Shown: positions 26,638-36,470 of the stretch, piece by piece
How the letters are laid out: every line of letters starts with the position of its first letter
Numbering within the stretch: the stretch's first letter is position 1
DNA from: Girardinichthys multiradiatus
Lineage: Eukaryota; Chordata; Actinopteri; Cyprinodontiformes; Goodeidae
NCBI RefSeq assembly: GCF_021462225.1
Contig: NC_061806.1
Coordinates: forward strand, 29,133,644 to 29,197,643
DNA length: 64,000 nt
Direction of reading: 5' to 3'
The notes under the pieces: model-generated
The model's input: the letters and a program-made list of their open reading frames with translations, nothing else
Told to the model about the DNA's origin: nothing
Database searches by the model: none
Program-made: the position numbers and the translations under genes

Positions 26638-27644
26638 TGTCACGGAGTGACATTTTGGACTTTGTTTTATGGTTTCTTGTGATGGTTTATTTTGTCTAGA
26701 TGTTTCTATTATGTTTATTAGTTTGTTTTGCTCCCTCTACTGCCTCCTGGTGTTTTGTTGTTCTCCTCCCTAATTAAGTTTCCTCATGGTTGTTTCCTTA
26801 TAACTTTGTATGGTTCTATTATTGATTAGTCTCTGTATTAGGGTTCTTTGTTCTCCTGGAATTGTTAGCTCCTCTTTTAATATCTGTGTTTATTTATGGT
26901 TTGGTATTCATTTTCACCTTGCACACTTCTTGTTTTTCTAGTCTATGTTTTCTGTTCCTCCTCGTCTTTATTCCCTTTCTGTGTTCTTATTCTGTTCTGT
27001 CTAGCTTAGTTCTTTATGTTTAGTTTCTGGTATTCCAGTTCTGATTCCTGTTAGGTCAGCTTGAGTTATTGTTTACTTTTATTCTAGTCCTCTGCTTCAT
27101 TCTCAGTTTGTTTCTATCAGTGTTTGTTTACTTGTAGTCAGGGTTTCCTTTTGCTTAGGCCTTAGGTTCTTGTTATTCTTCTGTTCCTTCCAGTTCCTCT
27201 GTTTCCTTTACCTCTTGGTTATTCTAGATTTCTTATGTTTTGGTTATTTTATCTTAGTCTATTGTTCTGCTTAGGTCTTGGTTTCCCTTTATTGTTTCAC
27301 CTGTTCCTTCTGCTTCCCTGCCTCCTTGTCGCACAGGTTCTCAGTTCCCTTGATTACCTGCCTTTGTCTTTCCCCAGTATATTAGTTGGTTTGGTGTCTC
27401 TGATCGTTGCTGGTTCCTTGTGTTTGTCATACCTCGTTCTCTACCCACGTATTTGTGCTGAGTTTTTCCATGTTCCTGCAGAACCATTCTTGTAAGGTTT
27501 TGCATCTGGACTTTTGTTTGTATCTGCAGTGCCTTGATTGGTTTCTTTGGAAAATCTCTGGAAATAAAGCTGAAGACCTTTTACAACATGTTGCTACCCA
27601 GCTCTTGTCTGCACTTTGGTCCGACTCAAAACCACATCGTGACA
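26638..27644 (+). mobile_element. solo LTR (about 1.0 kb), nested in L2
   Basis: The insert begins TGTCACGG and ends ATCGTGACA, giving the TG...CA ends of a retrotransposon LTR. It is flanked by GGATG on the left and AGATG on the right, a five-base target duplication with one difference. An AATAAA signal lies at 27563-27568, about 75 bp before the end, as expected in an LTR R region. The body is T-rich and non-coding. No internal genes or second LTR are present, so it is a solo LTR left by recombination. A Ty3/Gypsy origin is my guess from fish LTRs with similar ends. Confidence 0.65.
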
Positions 27645-27647
27645 AGA

Positions 27648-27980
27648 TGTCCACAAAATGCAGTTAAAAGTCTTCAGCTGATTCAAAATGCTGCAGCAAG
27701 AGTTCTGATGAAAATTCAAGAGAGAGATCATATTTCTCCTATTTCAGCTTCCCTTCATTGGCTCCCTGTTAAATCCAGAATAGAATTTAAAATTCTCCTC
27801 CTCACATATAAAGCTCTTAATGATCTAGCTCCATCATACATCAGAGATCTGATTGGTCCATATGTTCCTAACAGAGCACTTCGTTCTCAGACTGCAGGTT
27901 TACTGGTGGTTCCTAGAGTCTCTAGAAGTAGAATGGGAGAAAGATCTTTTAGTTATCAGGCTCCTCTGCTGTGGAAATAG
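27648..27980 (+). pseudogene. L2-type reverse transcriptase polyprotein, C-terminal fragment
   Basis: The frame reads CPQNAVKSLQLIQNAAARVL, continues through an SLHWLPVKSRIEFKILLLTY segment, a YVPNRALRSQT segment and a SRSRMGERSFSYQAPLLW segment, and ends at a stop at 27978. This is the conserved region following the reverse transcriptase domain in L2/CR1-type LINEs. The final stretch, which in the other copy continues NQLPVLVREADTLSTFKARL, is deleted. The catalytic domain itself is absent, so this is a dead fragment. Its frame is intact where the copy at 41160 has a 2-bp deletion. Confidence 0.75.
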
Positions 27981-28085
27981 AATGTACTGGACCTGAATTC
28001 TGTATGATTCGATTGAACTAACTTTTTAAAGTACCTTTAGACGACATATGTTAACTGGCTCTATATAAATAAACTGAATTCAATA

Positions 28086-29618
28086 TAAAGCAAAAACAAC
28101 GGCATGGAAGCTCAAATCAAACCTAAACTCAGCCTGACGTCTTTAAACATCCAAATCTAAAGATTTTCAATAGATTTAGGCACCTACTAAACAAACATCA
28201 TCTTAGACACTTTATAGATGTGTTTTTACCCAGAAATGCTCAGTGGTTTGTGATAATCACAGGGCTGCAATACAATAAGATAGACATTTACATTTCGTGA
28301 CAATATTTAATTGAACCTAACACCAAGAGGCATATACATTTTGATAAGACACCTGCTGAACTTCCCCTTTGAATTTTACTGAATAGTTCAACAGTCATTT
28401 TTTAGAGTCCAATTAAAGTCTCAAGTCTTTTGTTTTAAGTCAGAGGGCAAGTCTTCACTGATCATATCGGATGCATGCCTATAACCGCATTGCATTGCGT
28501 TATCAATACAGGTCATTTCCTGTTTTGTCTTCAGGTTGAATTTAAAGGTTTTAAATTCTGATTTTAAATTCTTCTTTTTCTAATTTAAATCATTCAGTTG
28601 TGGTCTATATAAAAAGGCACTGCAATGCTTTGGTCTGAACTCCTTGTTATAGTAGCTCCACAGGTTCCTCTTTCACCCCTGTTCTAAGGTGCGTCTGAAA
28701 GCAACTAGTTTTGGTGCTGTCTCTTTAAATGCTATTGAGGCACTTTTATAACCCGCCCCCCTCCAGGTCAAAGAGCGCTGCACTTTAACCCGTTTGGCAA
28801 TTGTAGTTTGATAAAAATTATCTAGCGTCGCATAAACAAGACAAAACTCGCAAAAACAATGCAAAACTGTTTATGTAACAATATTCTAAACATACAGTAC
28901 AGTTCTGTACTCAAGGAGCTAAAAGCAGTTCACAGCACTAACATAAGCCAAAGGCACGATGCTGCTGCTATCAAAACAATGGCCAGGACGTCATAGCAGC
29001 ACAATGAATTCATGTTTAAAATCAAGTTTGTTGTCATTTTAGTGTTATTTGCAGCTTACTGCTTTGCTGTGTCCGTTGTTTCCATAGACAGAAGGAACTG
29101 ACTCGTAAATCAGATGAAGTCTTTTAGCAAATCCTTCTTGATACTGGAGGAGGTTGCAGAAGAACTTGTCCTTGCGGAGGGGAAATAGGAATTTCCCCAT
29201 TGATGTGGGAACATTTCCATGAAAAATAAAATTTAACCAGGGACTTCAAAGAGGTTCTGATGCTGGCAGACAGTGTAATTAATTGAGTGGGTTAATACAC
29301 CCAACAACAGCACCGAACTAAGCCTCTTTCAGCGTAGGCATACTTGAGCTTGGATTACAAAATTGCAGTGAGAAATAAATATGGAGGGTATGTGAAACTG
29401 ATCAGCCGGAAGTCCAAGGTCATGGACTCCAGGCATGGATTCCAGGCATGGATTTAGCTGTTAAAATCACATCACACCTGTGCAGCAAATACTGTGACGT
29501 AACAGTTGAAAAAAACGTAACAGATGATTGAAATAACTGAATGGACTGAAAAATATGACTGGATAGACTAAAATCAACTTTTCTGCATTCCTACAGACTC
29601 CAAGTACACAACAAAATA
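28086..29618. other. non-coding DNA
   Basis: 28660-28820 (TGCTGTCTCTTTAAATGC, then ACCCGCCCCCCTCC, then GCGCTGCACTTTAACCCG) resembles part of a dispersed fish repeat, but I cannot delimit it. 29428-29453 has a 13-bp tandem duplication (CCAGGCATGGATT). Nothing else stands out. Confidence 0.4.
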
Positions 29619-29818
29619 CAGGTTCTTCTCAAAATATTAGCATATTGTGATAAAGTTAATTATTTTCCATAATGTCATGATGAAAATTTAACATTCATAT
29701 ATTTGAGATTCATTGCACACTAACTGAAATATTTCAGGTCTTTTATTGTCTTAATACGGATGATTTTGGCATACAACTCATGAAAACCCAAAATTCCTAT
29801 CTCACAAAATTAGCATAT
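29619..29818 (+). repeat. left 200-bp terminal inverted repeat
   Basis: Starts CAGGTTCTTCTC. The outer motif CTCAAAATATTAGCATATT (29628-29646) and the inner motif CTCACAAAATTAGCATATT (from 29801) are likely transposase-binding direct repeats. 195 of 200 positions match the right repeat. Confidence 0.92.
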
Positions 29819-29894
29819 TTCATCCGACCAATAAAAGAAAATGTTTTTAATACAAAAAACGTCAACCTTCAAATAATCATGTACAGTCATGCAC

Positions 29895-30899
29895 TCAATA
29901 CTTGGTCGGGAATCCTTTTGCAGAAATGACTGCTTCAATGCAGCGTGGCATGGAGGCAATCAGCCTGTGGCACTGCTGAGGTCTTATGGAGGCCCAGGAT
30001 GCTTCGATAGCGGCCTTTAGCTCATCCAGAGTGTTGGGTCTTGAGTCTCTCAATGTTCTCTTCACAATATCCCACAGATTCTCTATGGGGTTCAGGTCAG
30101 GAGAGTTGGCAGGCCAATTGAGCACAGTGATACCATGGTCAGTAAACCATTTACCAGTGGTTTTGGCACTGTGAGCAGGTGCCAGGTCGTGCTGAAAAAT
30201 GAAATCTTCATCTCCATAAAGCTTTTCCGCAGATGGAAGCATGAAGTGCTCCAAAATCTCCTGATAGCTAGCTGCATTGACCCTGCCCTTGATAAAACAC
30301 AGTGGATCAACACCAGCAGCTGACACGGCACCCCAGATCATCACTGACTGTGGGTACTTGACACTGGACTTCTGGCATTTTGGCATTTCCTTCTCCCCAG
30401 TCTTCCTCCAGACTCTGGCACCTTGATTTCCAAATGACATGCAGAATTTGCTTTCATCCGAAAAAAGTACTTTGGACTACTGAGCAACAGTCCAGTGCTG
30501 CTTCTCTGTAGCCCAGGTCAGGCGCTTCTGCCGCTGTTTCTGGTTCAAAAGTGGCTTGACCTGGGGAATGCGGCACCTGTAGCCCATTTCCTGCACACGC
30601 CTGTGCACGGTGGCTCTGGATGTTTCTACTCCAGACTCAGTCCACTGCTTCCTCAGGTCCCCCAAGGTCTGGAATCGGCCCTTCTCCACAATCTTCCTCA
30701 GGGTCCAGTCACCTCTTCTCGTTGTGCAGCGTTTTCTGCCACACTTTTTCCTTCCCACAGACTTCCCACTGAGGTGCCTTGATACAGCACTCTGGGAACA
30801 GCCTATTCGTTCAGAAATTTCTTTCTGTGTCTTACCCTCTTGCTTGAGGGTGTCAATAGTGGCCTTCTGGACAGCAGTCAGGTCGGCAGTCTTACCCAT
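29895..30899 (-). pseudogene. Tc1-like DD34E transposase with one nonsense codon
   Basis: Codon 1 is the ATG at 30899 (MGKTADLTAVQKATIDTLKQ) and the natural stop is at 29895: 334 codons, the usual Tc1 length. Residues 1-50 and 65-125 form the paired-type helix-turn-helix DNA-binding region (QKEISERIGCSQSAVSRHLS in the first), joined by a basic linker (GRKKCGRKR) that may also be a nuclear signal. The catalytic triad is complete: Asp148 (VLFSDESK), Asp238 (FQHDLAPAH) and Glu273 (SPDLNPIENLW), with exactly 34 residues between the last two. Codon 141 is TAG (30477-30479), where relatives have Trp, so one base change inactivated the gene. No frameshift is present. It would cut and paste the element at TA sites if the stop were absent or read through. 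Confidence 0.9.
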
Positions 30900-31027
30900 G
30901 ATTGGGGTTTTGAGTGATGAACCAGGCTGGGAGTTTTAAAGGCCTTAGGAATCTTTTGCAGGTGTTTAGAGTTAACTCGTTGATTCAGATGATTAGGTTC
31001 ATAGCTCGTTTAGAGACCCTTTTAATG

Positions 31028-31227
31028 ATATGCTAATTTTGTGAGATAGGAATTTTGGATTTTCATGAGCTGTATGCCAAAATCATCCGTATTAAGACAA
31101 TAAAAGACCTGAAATATTTCAGTTAGTGTGCAATGAATCTAAAATATATGAATGTTAAATTTTCATCATGACATTATGGAAAATAATGAACTTTATCACA
31201 ATATGCTAATATTTTGAGAAGGACCTG
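31028..31227 (-). repeat. right 200-bp terminal inverted repeat
   Basis: The complement of the left repeat, ending AAGGACCTG. It contains the same outer and inner motifs. The five differences from the left copy are scattered. Confidence 0.92.
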
Positions 31228-31300
31228 TATATTTAAAGGCTAAAAAACTGGATTTTGTCCCCTTTAACACATTTAACAATTCTCATATCCAGAATGTTTT

Positions 31301-31421
31301 CCATCCATCCATCCATCCATCCATCCATCCATCCATCCATCCATCCATCCATCCATCCATCCATCCATCCATCCATCCATCCATCCATCCAACCAACCAA
31401 CCAACCAACCAACCAACCAAC
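31301..31421 (+). repeat. CATC then CCAA tetranucleotide microsatellites
   Basis: About 22 CATC units (31301-31390) pass directly into about eight CCAA units. It generates Pro/Ser/Ile/His and Met/Asp/Gly/Trp translations that are not genes. There are no spacers, so it is not a CRISPR array. Confidence 0.95.
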
Positions 31422-34400
31422 ACCTAACTACAGAGCTAACTACATAAATAAATGCTACCCATGCATACATTGCCAACAAAACTGTTGGCTTCTTTTACCT
31501 CCTGCATTCACAGTCATGTTTGACCCTCTACATCAAGCATAGGCTCATCTTGAAAACACAAGTCAGTTTGCACTGTGATTGTATGCATCTTAGAGGAACC
31601 ATTACTAGCTGACTAGCTTTGGTTCACGGAGGCTAGATATCATCCTCCATTTGCTGGATAACCTTCAGGCCAGCTCAATCAGCTGTCAATTGGGATGCTT
31701 TCAAAACAAACTCTGGCCCATTATCGGCAAGAATGCCACAAACACAAGCAGCAGGTTAAATGTCAGATTCCTGAAGAAATTGTTTTCCCACTTAGCACAG
31801 CCTTGGACTTTGTGAGTATGTGCATCTATTCAAGGAATGCTACTCTAGGCTTTTCCATGAAAAAAGACGCAGCAAAAAGAAACCAAAATAAATCACATTT
31901 GTATGTTTTTTAAGGATAAGAGGAATGCAGTAGGATTTTTTCTTATTGCATTATTCCACACAGAGTGAGTGTTTATTCATCTCAGAAAGGAAACCTGCCC
32001 CACTGGGGGACAATGAAGGTATTTTTTAGTTTAATAAAAGCTTAGTTATTTTCAATCATTCCGTATTACATCTTTAAACTGAAGGTCACTGGGCATGTGT
32101 GCAAACATCTATATTTGAGTGTTTTCATATACGCTTCATGTTTTAATGGAAATAGCAGAAAATATGTGTACATTCCACCCTTAACTATAAACTGACCCAT
32201 TAAAAAAGAAATGGTGGAAGACTTTTAGGCCCAATCTCACAAGATATTTAATCATCTCCTGCACCACATAAAAACACTTAATGCAATGTAATTTATTTCA
32301 AGTATTCTTAAGACACACATGAATAAAAATCCTCCCTCCATCACAAACTAATATCTGAGAAAGAAAAGGGCCATTTATCAGACGTCCCTCCCTGACTATA
32401 CACCTACAGCACACAGAGCCTCCAATCTTGTTAATCCACTCATCCACTCAATGTCAAGTCCACTGTATGTGCGTCCGTCTGGCTAACTGACCCAAAGCTC
32501 CACCCACCTTGACCCTGACCCTGAGCCTGGAGCCCAGAGCCCCAACCCCCCACATAGCAGGCCCCTCGGTGGAAGACAATGGAGCCTCTGGACAAAAACA
32601 CAATGATTTGAAGGTTGTAAAGATGGCATGCTGCACAGGCTGTAATAATCTTCACTCCATCCTCCTCACACCCACACACTGAAAGAATTAAAACTGATTA
32701 AATAAATAATGGAAAGATTTTGTTGTGTATAAATATATGGGATTAAGAATGATTAACGATATAAATGATACATCAATCAAAATTTATTGAAACAGTTAAA
32801 TTACATTTTAAAAATCCAAAAGTAATCCTTTATCATCCAATAATTTTAATTCTTTTGGGTTGAAATGAAAACAATCATATTGTGAGTGGGAGGGTTTGTT
32901 AGAATGGATAATTGTCTAATTAAACCAGCTTTACTTGGAATCTGAAGTGATTCTGTTAAACAGAACTTGTGAGTTAACCCAGTCCATTTAAATAAAGAAT
33001 TGATGCTGGGCATCGAAAACTGACTCCACATGTTGCAGTTAGAGTATAATGATGTATGATGCGGGGGTACCGTCCAGATCTGTAGACCTAAACCTAGCTA
33101 AACATCACTTCTCTTCTGCCTCAATCTGAACTGAAGTGCAGCATCAACACTGAAGTCATTCCTTGAAAAGTACATTAAGATTCAGAGCACCAGAGAGAGA
33201 GTCAGTTGTCTGTCAACGTTGTAATGTTTCTAGCTTTAGTTGATGTTTTTAAAAGGATCAAAATGTTAAAAAAAGAACAACATTAACTGGGATTTCTTTT
33301 CAATTGTTGGCCTTTCACACATCACCTCTCTTACTGGGTTTTATGTTTCATTGAGGCACGTGTGCGTCACCTCTGAAGGTATTGACGTGTTGAAGCTACT
33401 CAGCTGCTGTTCAAAGTTAGTCACAAGACAGCTGATGAGACACCGAGCCACAGAACCCAAACAAAACTGCAGCTTTACTTTTTATCTGGATTTTAAAAAG
33501 TTGTAACATATATGTGAGACTATAAACAGTGAGTCACTGATTGCCAACTGCATTCTGACCAGATCACTTGTTCCTGCGTCTACAGTGTTACACAAAGAGC
33601 AGAATTAAATTAAACTCGTTCTTACAGAAAATCATAACAATTAACTACTTTCTGTTAAATATAGCTAAAACAGGAATTGTGGACATTTGGACCATGTAAA
33701 ACATGGCTAGAACATAGCAAAGATGCCTTTTAAACAGGTTCAAGGCTACTTTGTCCCTTCATCACCTTAAATCTCCACATGGTTCCCAGGTGGTGCTGTT
33801 TAACATCGATCTGTAACTTTATATTCGCCTAAAGTCTCATACCATGACATCTAATCACTTAAAGGAAACTACTACTACATACTCAGCTTACTGTAGCATC
33901 TATTGAAATGGTGACCATGGAAATCAGAAGTAAATAAAGATGCACCAACCATCAGTCAGAGATCACAATGGGTCAATTTTCTCTTGATGAGCAGGTCAAA
34001 TACTTTCAAACACCAATGAATACAACCAGTTTCAGAACGAAACGCTTTAAACAACATGTACTGCTATGCATGTTTTAGTTCAGTAAACCAGAAGGTCAGG
34101 GACAGATGCTGGGATCCTTAAATGCAGATAATTCCCTCCATTACTGTTGGATTCAAACTTATTTCTCTACCAGAAAGCCAGCAGCACAACATGACTAATA
34201 TGTCTAGAATAAGCTACATTACTAAAATTCACTTACAGTCCTCAAATCATCATAAAATTGAATGGTATGGCATGAGGCTGCTTGTTGAGCAAGTAAAAGT
34301 CGGGAATGACGGGACTACACCTGGAAATATCCCAATAGGAGATGAATGAAGTAACCAGCACCCAGTAGGAATAAATCATTACCATCACTATCTAGAAAGC

Positions 34401-35316
34401 TGTTAAAACTTGCTTTTTAAAAAGAGAATACAACCAAAATCCATTGTCTGCAGGGCATGTATAATTGGAAATGTTGTTTCAGCTCCCTGGAATTTTGAAA
34501 TAGTTTTAATATTAAAAGTGTTCAGCAGAGTATCTTGATGGAGCAGAATCATTATAGTTTATCCAGGATTTTAAGTCTTATTATTCAGGTTCATTTGATA
34601 ACAGATGGAATCCCCAGCTACAACAGACATGTTTGTTATAGCAGAACTGACCCCTGCATATGACCCTCAGCCCACCCCCAAACCACCGGCCAACCACCTC
34701 TCACTGACCTCCAATAAAAAGCGAGCAACTAAACACAGGTTTCCCCTTCCTCCCCCATCCATCCTCGCTGCCTGCCAGATCTGGTCTGCTGTGGTGCGGC
34801 GTGACCCTGCATGGCCTGTCCCGTCCCGGGACTTGAACTTGAGACTTGACACAACAGCATGGCCAGGCGTGGACAGATGAAAGAGAATAATAAGCGGCAA
34901 TGGGGTCGCTTGCATATGAATCGTTGGGGGCAACGGAGAGGGGAGGGGTGAGGTTAAGGGTAAAGGTCAACCCCCCGCATCCCAGAGCCCTGTGTGGATG
35001 GCTGCCTAACTGACGATCAGACAAAGAGGATGAGGAGGAAGGGGTCAGGATAACACGGGAAGCTGGAACCCGGGCGTGTGGAGAAGGAGGGAGAGCAGGA
35101 CAGGAGCTGGAAATGAACACATAAGGATGGATACATGCAGATGGACAATGCAAACACTAACAGGCTCACATGCACAAAATCACAAGGACAGGAACACTGA
35201 TTTGAGCACAAACAACACAGACAGGCAGGAACCACACACTTCGGTTCATCCCTGTAGCTAAAAAATAATAATTTCGTACTTTAGGACAGAAGGCCAGGAA
35301 AAAAGTGCATACATGT
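31422..35316. other. mostly unique non-coding DNA
   Basis: No repeat family or exon is recognised. 32440-32600 is GC-richer, and 34780-34990 is non-repetitive and conserved-looking, including an AATAATAAGCGGCAATGG stretch. Frames over both regions overlap on the two strands and lack domains. Confidence 0.5.
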
Positions 35317-35349
35317 AATAATAATAATGATAATAATAATAATAATAAT
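35317..35349 (+). repeat. AAT microsatellite
   Basis: Tandem AAT units with one GAT interruption. Confidence 0.9.
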
Positions 35350-35421
35350 GTTTACATGTTATCTCTTACTTTACTGTTTCTGTAATACATTTTTTTTATA
35401 TCATTGTGTCTAGATGTTTAT

Positions 35422-35477
35422 TTTTTATATGAAGACAGCCTAACTGTCTTCATATAAAAACTACTGTTTAGTAGTTT
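35422..35477. repeat. two adjacent hairpins
   Basis: First hairpin: a 17-bp perfect stem, TTTTTATATGAAGACAG (35422-35438) and its complement (35444-35460), with loop CCTAA. Second: AAACTAC (35458-35464) pairing with GTAGTTT (35471-35477) across a 6-base loop. The two overlap by three bases. Confidence 0.9.
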
Positions 35478-35639
35478 ACATGTGGAGAAGTTCTGAGGAA
35501 ATTGGTCCAAAAGTCCAGCACACAGCATGAATCCAACTGCAGATGGGACAGAATAGGAGCGTTTAATCCTGGAATCCTCTTTAAGAAGAAACCTATGAAC
35601 ACATATTTATTAATTTCACAGATTTTGTGTCTGGTTAGA

Positions 35640-36470
35640 TGCACTCCTCGTGGATAAGTTATAGTACCATTGGGCTTGAATCAAATGTTGATCATTTCTG
35701 TAGCCATTAACAAGCTTTGAGTAACATTCTGGTTTGATGTTTGACCACTCTCCCTGGCAGAATTGATGGACTGAGGTTGGGGTTTTGGGAATGACTGTCC
35801 AGATGCTTAATTTTGGCAGCTTTATTAATTTCCAAACCAGTTGGGATGTGTGTTTGGGATCTTTGATAACTGAACAGAGAGTCTTGTTCAGGTTCTACCC
35901 AGCTAGTTTGTCCATGACTTGAGATGAAGCTGATGAGGTAGTCCTTTGCCATTACACCATCCACTCTGCACGTCAGCAGTGCTGCTGGTAGAGAAAAAAC
36001 CACAATCTTTATTGAACGTGGGTCCAATGCTCGTAGGTTCTGAAACCTTCAGTCTCGTCTGAGAAGACATTTGTCTTTTACATGTGGGTACATTCAGATT
36101 TCAATCGAGCCTCAAGGTGTTGGGTTTGGTTAAGGGGCTTCTCTCTCACTCATCACTGCTGGTCCCACTGTGGAACAGACACACTGAGGTTCTTCCAGTT
36201 TCTAACAGTCTTGAGCTTTGGTAGTTCTCTGGGTTTTGCTGAACTTCTTATTTTCCTGTTATATTATAGTTATAGTTTGGATCAGATGATTTAAACATTG
36301 ACACAGTTGTGTGATCCAATAAGACAGTGATCCCAAACATTGGATTATGGATAAAAGCTAGATTCCTGGCAGGAAACCAGCTTGTTTAAATGAACTCTAC
36401 TAATTCTGCCAAAAAGAATGGTCAAATATCCAGGCAGAAATATGGAAGAACTTTAATAGCCATGCAAAAT
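35640..36470 (-). mobile_element. decayed DNA transposon, probably Tc1-like
   Basis: Ordered blocks resemble fish Tc1-like elements read on the minus strand: ACATTCTGGTTTGATGTTTG then ACCACTCTCCC (35728-35755), GGCAGCTTTATT (35815), TGTGTGTTTGGGATC (35848), and GGTAGTCCTTTGCCATTACA then CCATCCACTCTG (35937-35967). No clear ends, TA duplication or full frame survive. The 106-codon minus frame at 35707-36027 is probably part of this remnant rather than a gene. Assignment is moderate at best. Confidence 0.45.

Larger units (their letters stand above)
26612..28085 (+). mobile_element. L2-clade LINE fragment, interrupted by an LTR
   Basis: A piece of the L2-type LINE also seen at 40215-42356. A short left part (26612-26637, ending ACTATCAGGATG) and a right part (from 27645) join in the intact copy as ACTATCAGGATGTCCACAAA, so the DNA between is a later insertion. 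The right part runs about 330 bp through the C-terminal coding end, then skips nearly all of the 3' UTR and resumes at the final tail (ACGACATATG, ATATAAATAAACTGAATT). The copy is 5'-truncated and internally deleted. Confidence 0.75.
29619..31227 (-). mobile_element. near-intact Tc1-like transposon with long terminal repeats
   Basis: A complete 1,609-bp element. It is flanked by TA on both sides (29617-29618 and 31228-31229), has inverted repeats of 200 bp with only five mismatches, and carries one transposase gene on the minus strand broken by a single stop. Long repeats with an inner and an outer copy of a similar motif place it in the IR/DR group of Tc1 elements. The near-identity of the ends suggests a recent insertion. 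Confidence 0.92.

Noticed and set aside
27235..27667. Overlapping frames, one Leu-rich and membrane-like
   Set aside because: They lie within the T-rich solo LTR; hydrophobicity follows from T-rich codons.
31301..31421. Regular short repeats resembling an array
   Set aside because: Continuous tetranucleotide units without spacers in fish nuclear DNA; not a CRISPR array.
35422..35460. Possible microRNA precursor
   Set aside because: The stem is only 17 bp with a 5-base loop, too short for a normal precursor, and it has no flanking basal stem.
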